A DNA stretch of 44,288 nucleotides from Rhodoferax sp. (GTDB taxonomy: Bacteria > Pseudomonadota > Gammaproteobacteria > Burkholderiales > Burkholderiaceae_C): assembly GCA_030685025.1 (NCBI GenBank), contig JAUXWC010000274.1:1-44288 (forward strand), in the 5' to 3' direction. The notes under the pieces are model-generated. The model was not told the origin of the DNA, did no database searches, and saw only the letters and a list, made by a program, of their open reading frames with translations. The translations under genes were made by a program, and so were the position numbers. Position 1 is the first letter of the stretch; every line of letters starts with the position of its first letter. Of the stretch, positions 44,223 to 44,288 are shown one piece after another.

Positions 44223-44288
44223 GGGAGTCTCCTTGAGAAAAAAGTGGGTGAAACCGTGGATGCAGCCGACTGCAGCACAACAGCATAG

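Overview
The window is a high-GC proteobacterial chromosome segment. The lptD-surA-rsmA order, the tkt-gap pair, a PEP-CTERM protein and a short dispersed 17-nt element all point to a betaproteobacterium of the Burkholderiales, most likely Comamonadaceae (Rhodoferax/Polaromonas-like). That placement is inference; no rRNA or marker search was possible. No rRNA, tRNA, CRISPR array or complete insertion sequence was seen.

Layout. 1-3083: 3' end of lptD, surA and rsmA. 3094-5211: a triple-PAS sensor kinase without a partner regulator. 5315-6367: a secreted barnase-like RNase with its barstar inhibitor, a possible 42-residue ORF and terminator hairpins. 6515-8824: maeB. 8825-9473: non-coding with two hairpins. 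9474-10248: a broken alpha/beta hydrolase. 10339-16429: five same-strand genes encoding an SPFH-SHOCT protein, a DUF4178 zinc-ribbon membrane protein, a DUF350 membrane protein, a membrane-fused spermidine-synthase-like enzyme and a Tat-type FAD amine-oxidase lipoprotein. This looks like a membrane-associated polyamine/envelope system and is the most interesting locus. 16492-20632: a DUF6683 protein and a very large BTAD-ATPase-TPR regulator.

20792-23946 is the anaerobic ribonucleotide reductase locus. It has an FNR-type site and two NrdR boxes 31 bp apart. NrdD is split: the main catalytic chain and a 68-residue glycyl-radical polypeptide are separate ORFs, followed by NrdG. A 58-bp tandem duplication has rewritten the end of the large NrdD chain. 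23927-25000 is an N-terminally truncated DUF4143 ATPase. 25059-30104 is a TetR-MFP-RND efflux operon with a perfect TetR-type palindrome.

30201-33400 is a degraded accessory stretch: a lipoprotein, a DUF3047 protein, a collapsed glutamine-synthetase remnant, a probable transposase remnant and a Cys-rich secreted protein. 33239-37324 holds a PEP-CTERM protein behind a sigma-54-like promoter and a large secreted subtilase. The rest is mostly core: an isolated GspC-like protein, speD overlapping a murU-like gene, tkt, a perfect 29-bp inverted repeat, gap, and a dsrE-pirin pair.

Connections. SpeD makes decarboxylated SAM, the aminopropyl donor that the spermidine-synthase-like enzyme at 13317 would need, so the two distant loci may be linked metabolically. 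A GCTN-N9-TAGC element of constant length (17 nt) occurs four times, three of them inside genes; in two cases it coincides with an apparent local in-frame insertion.
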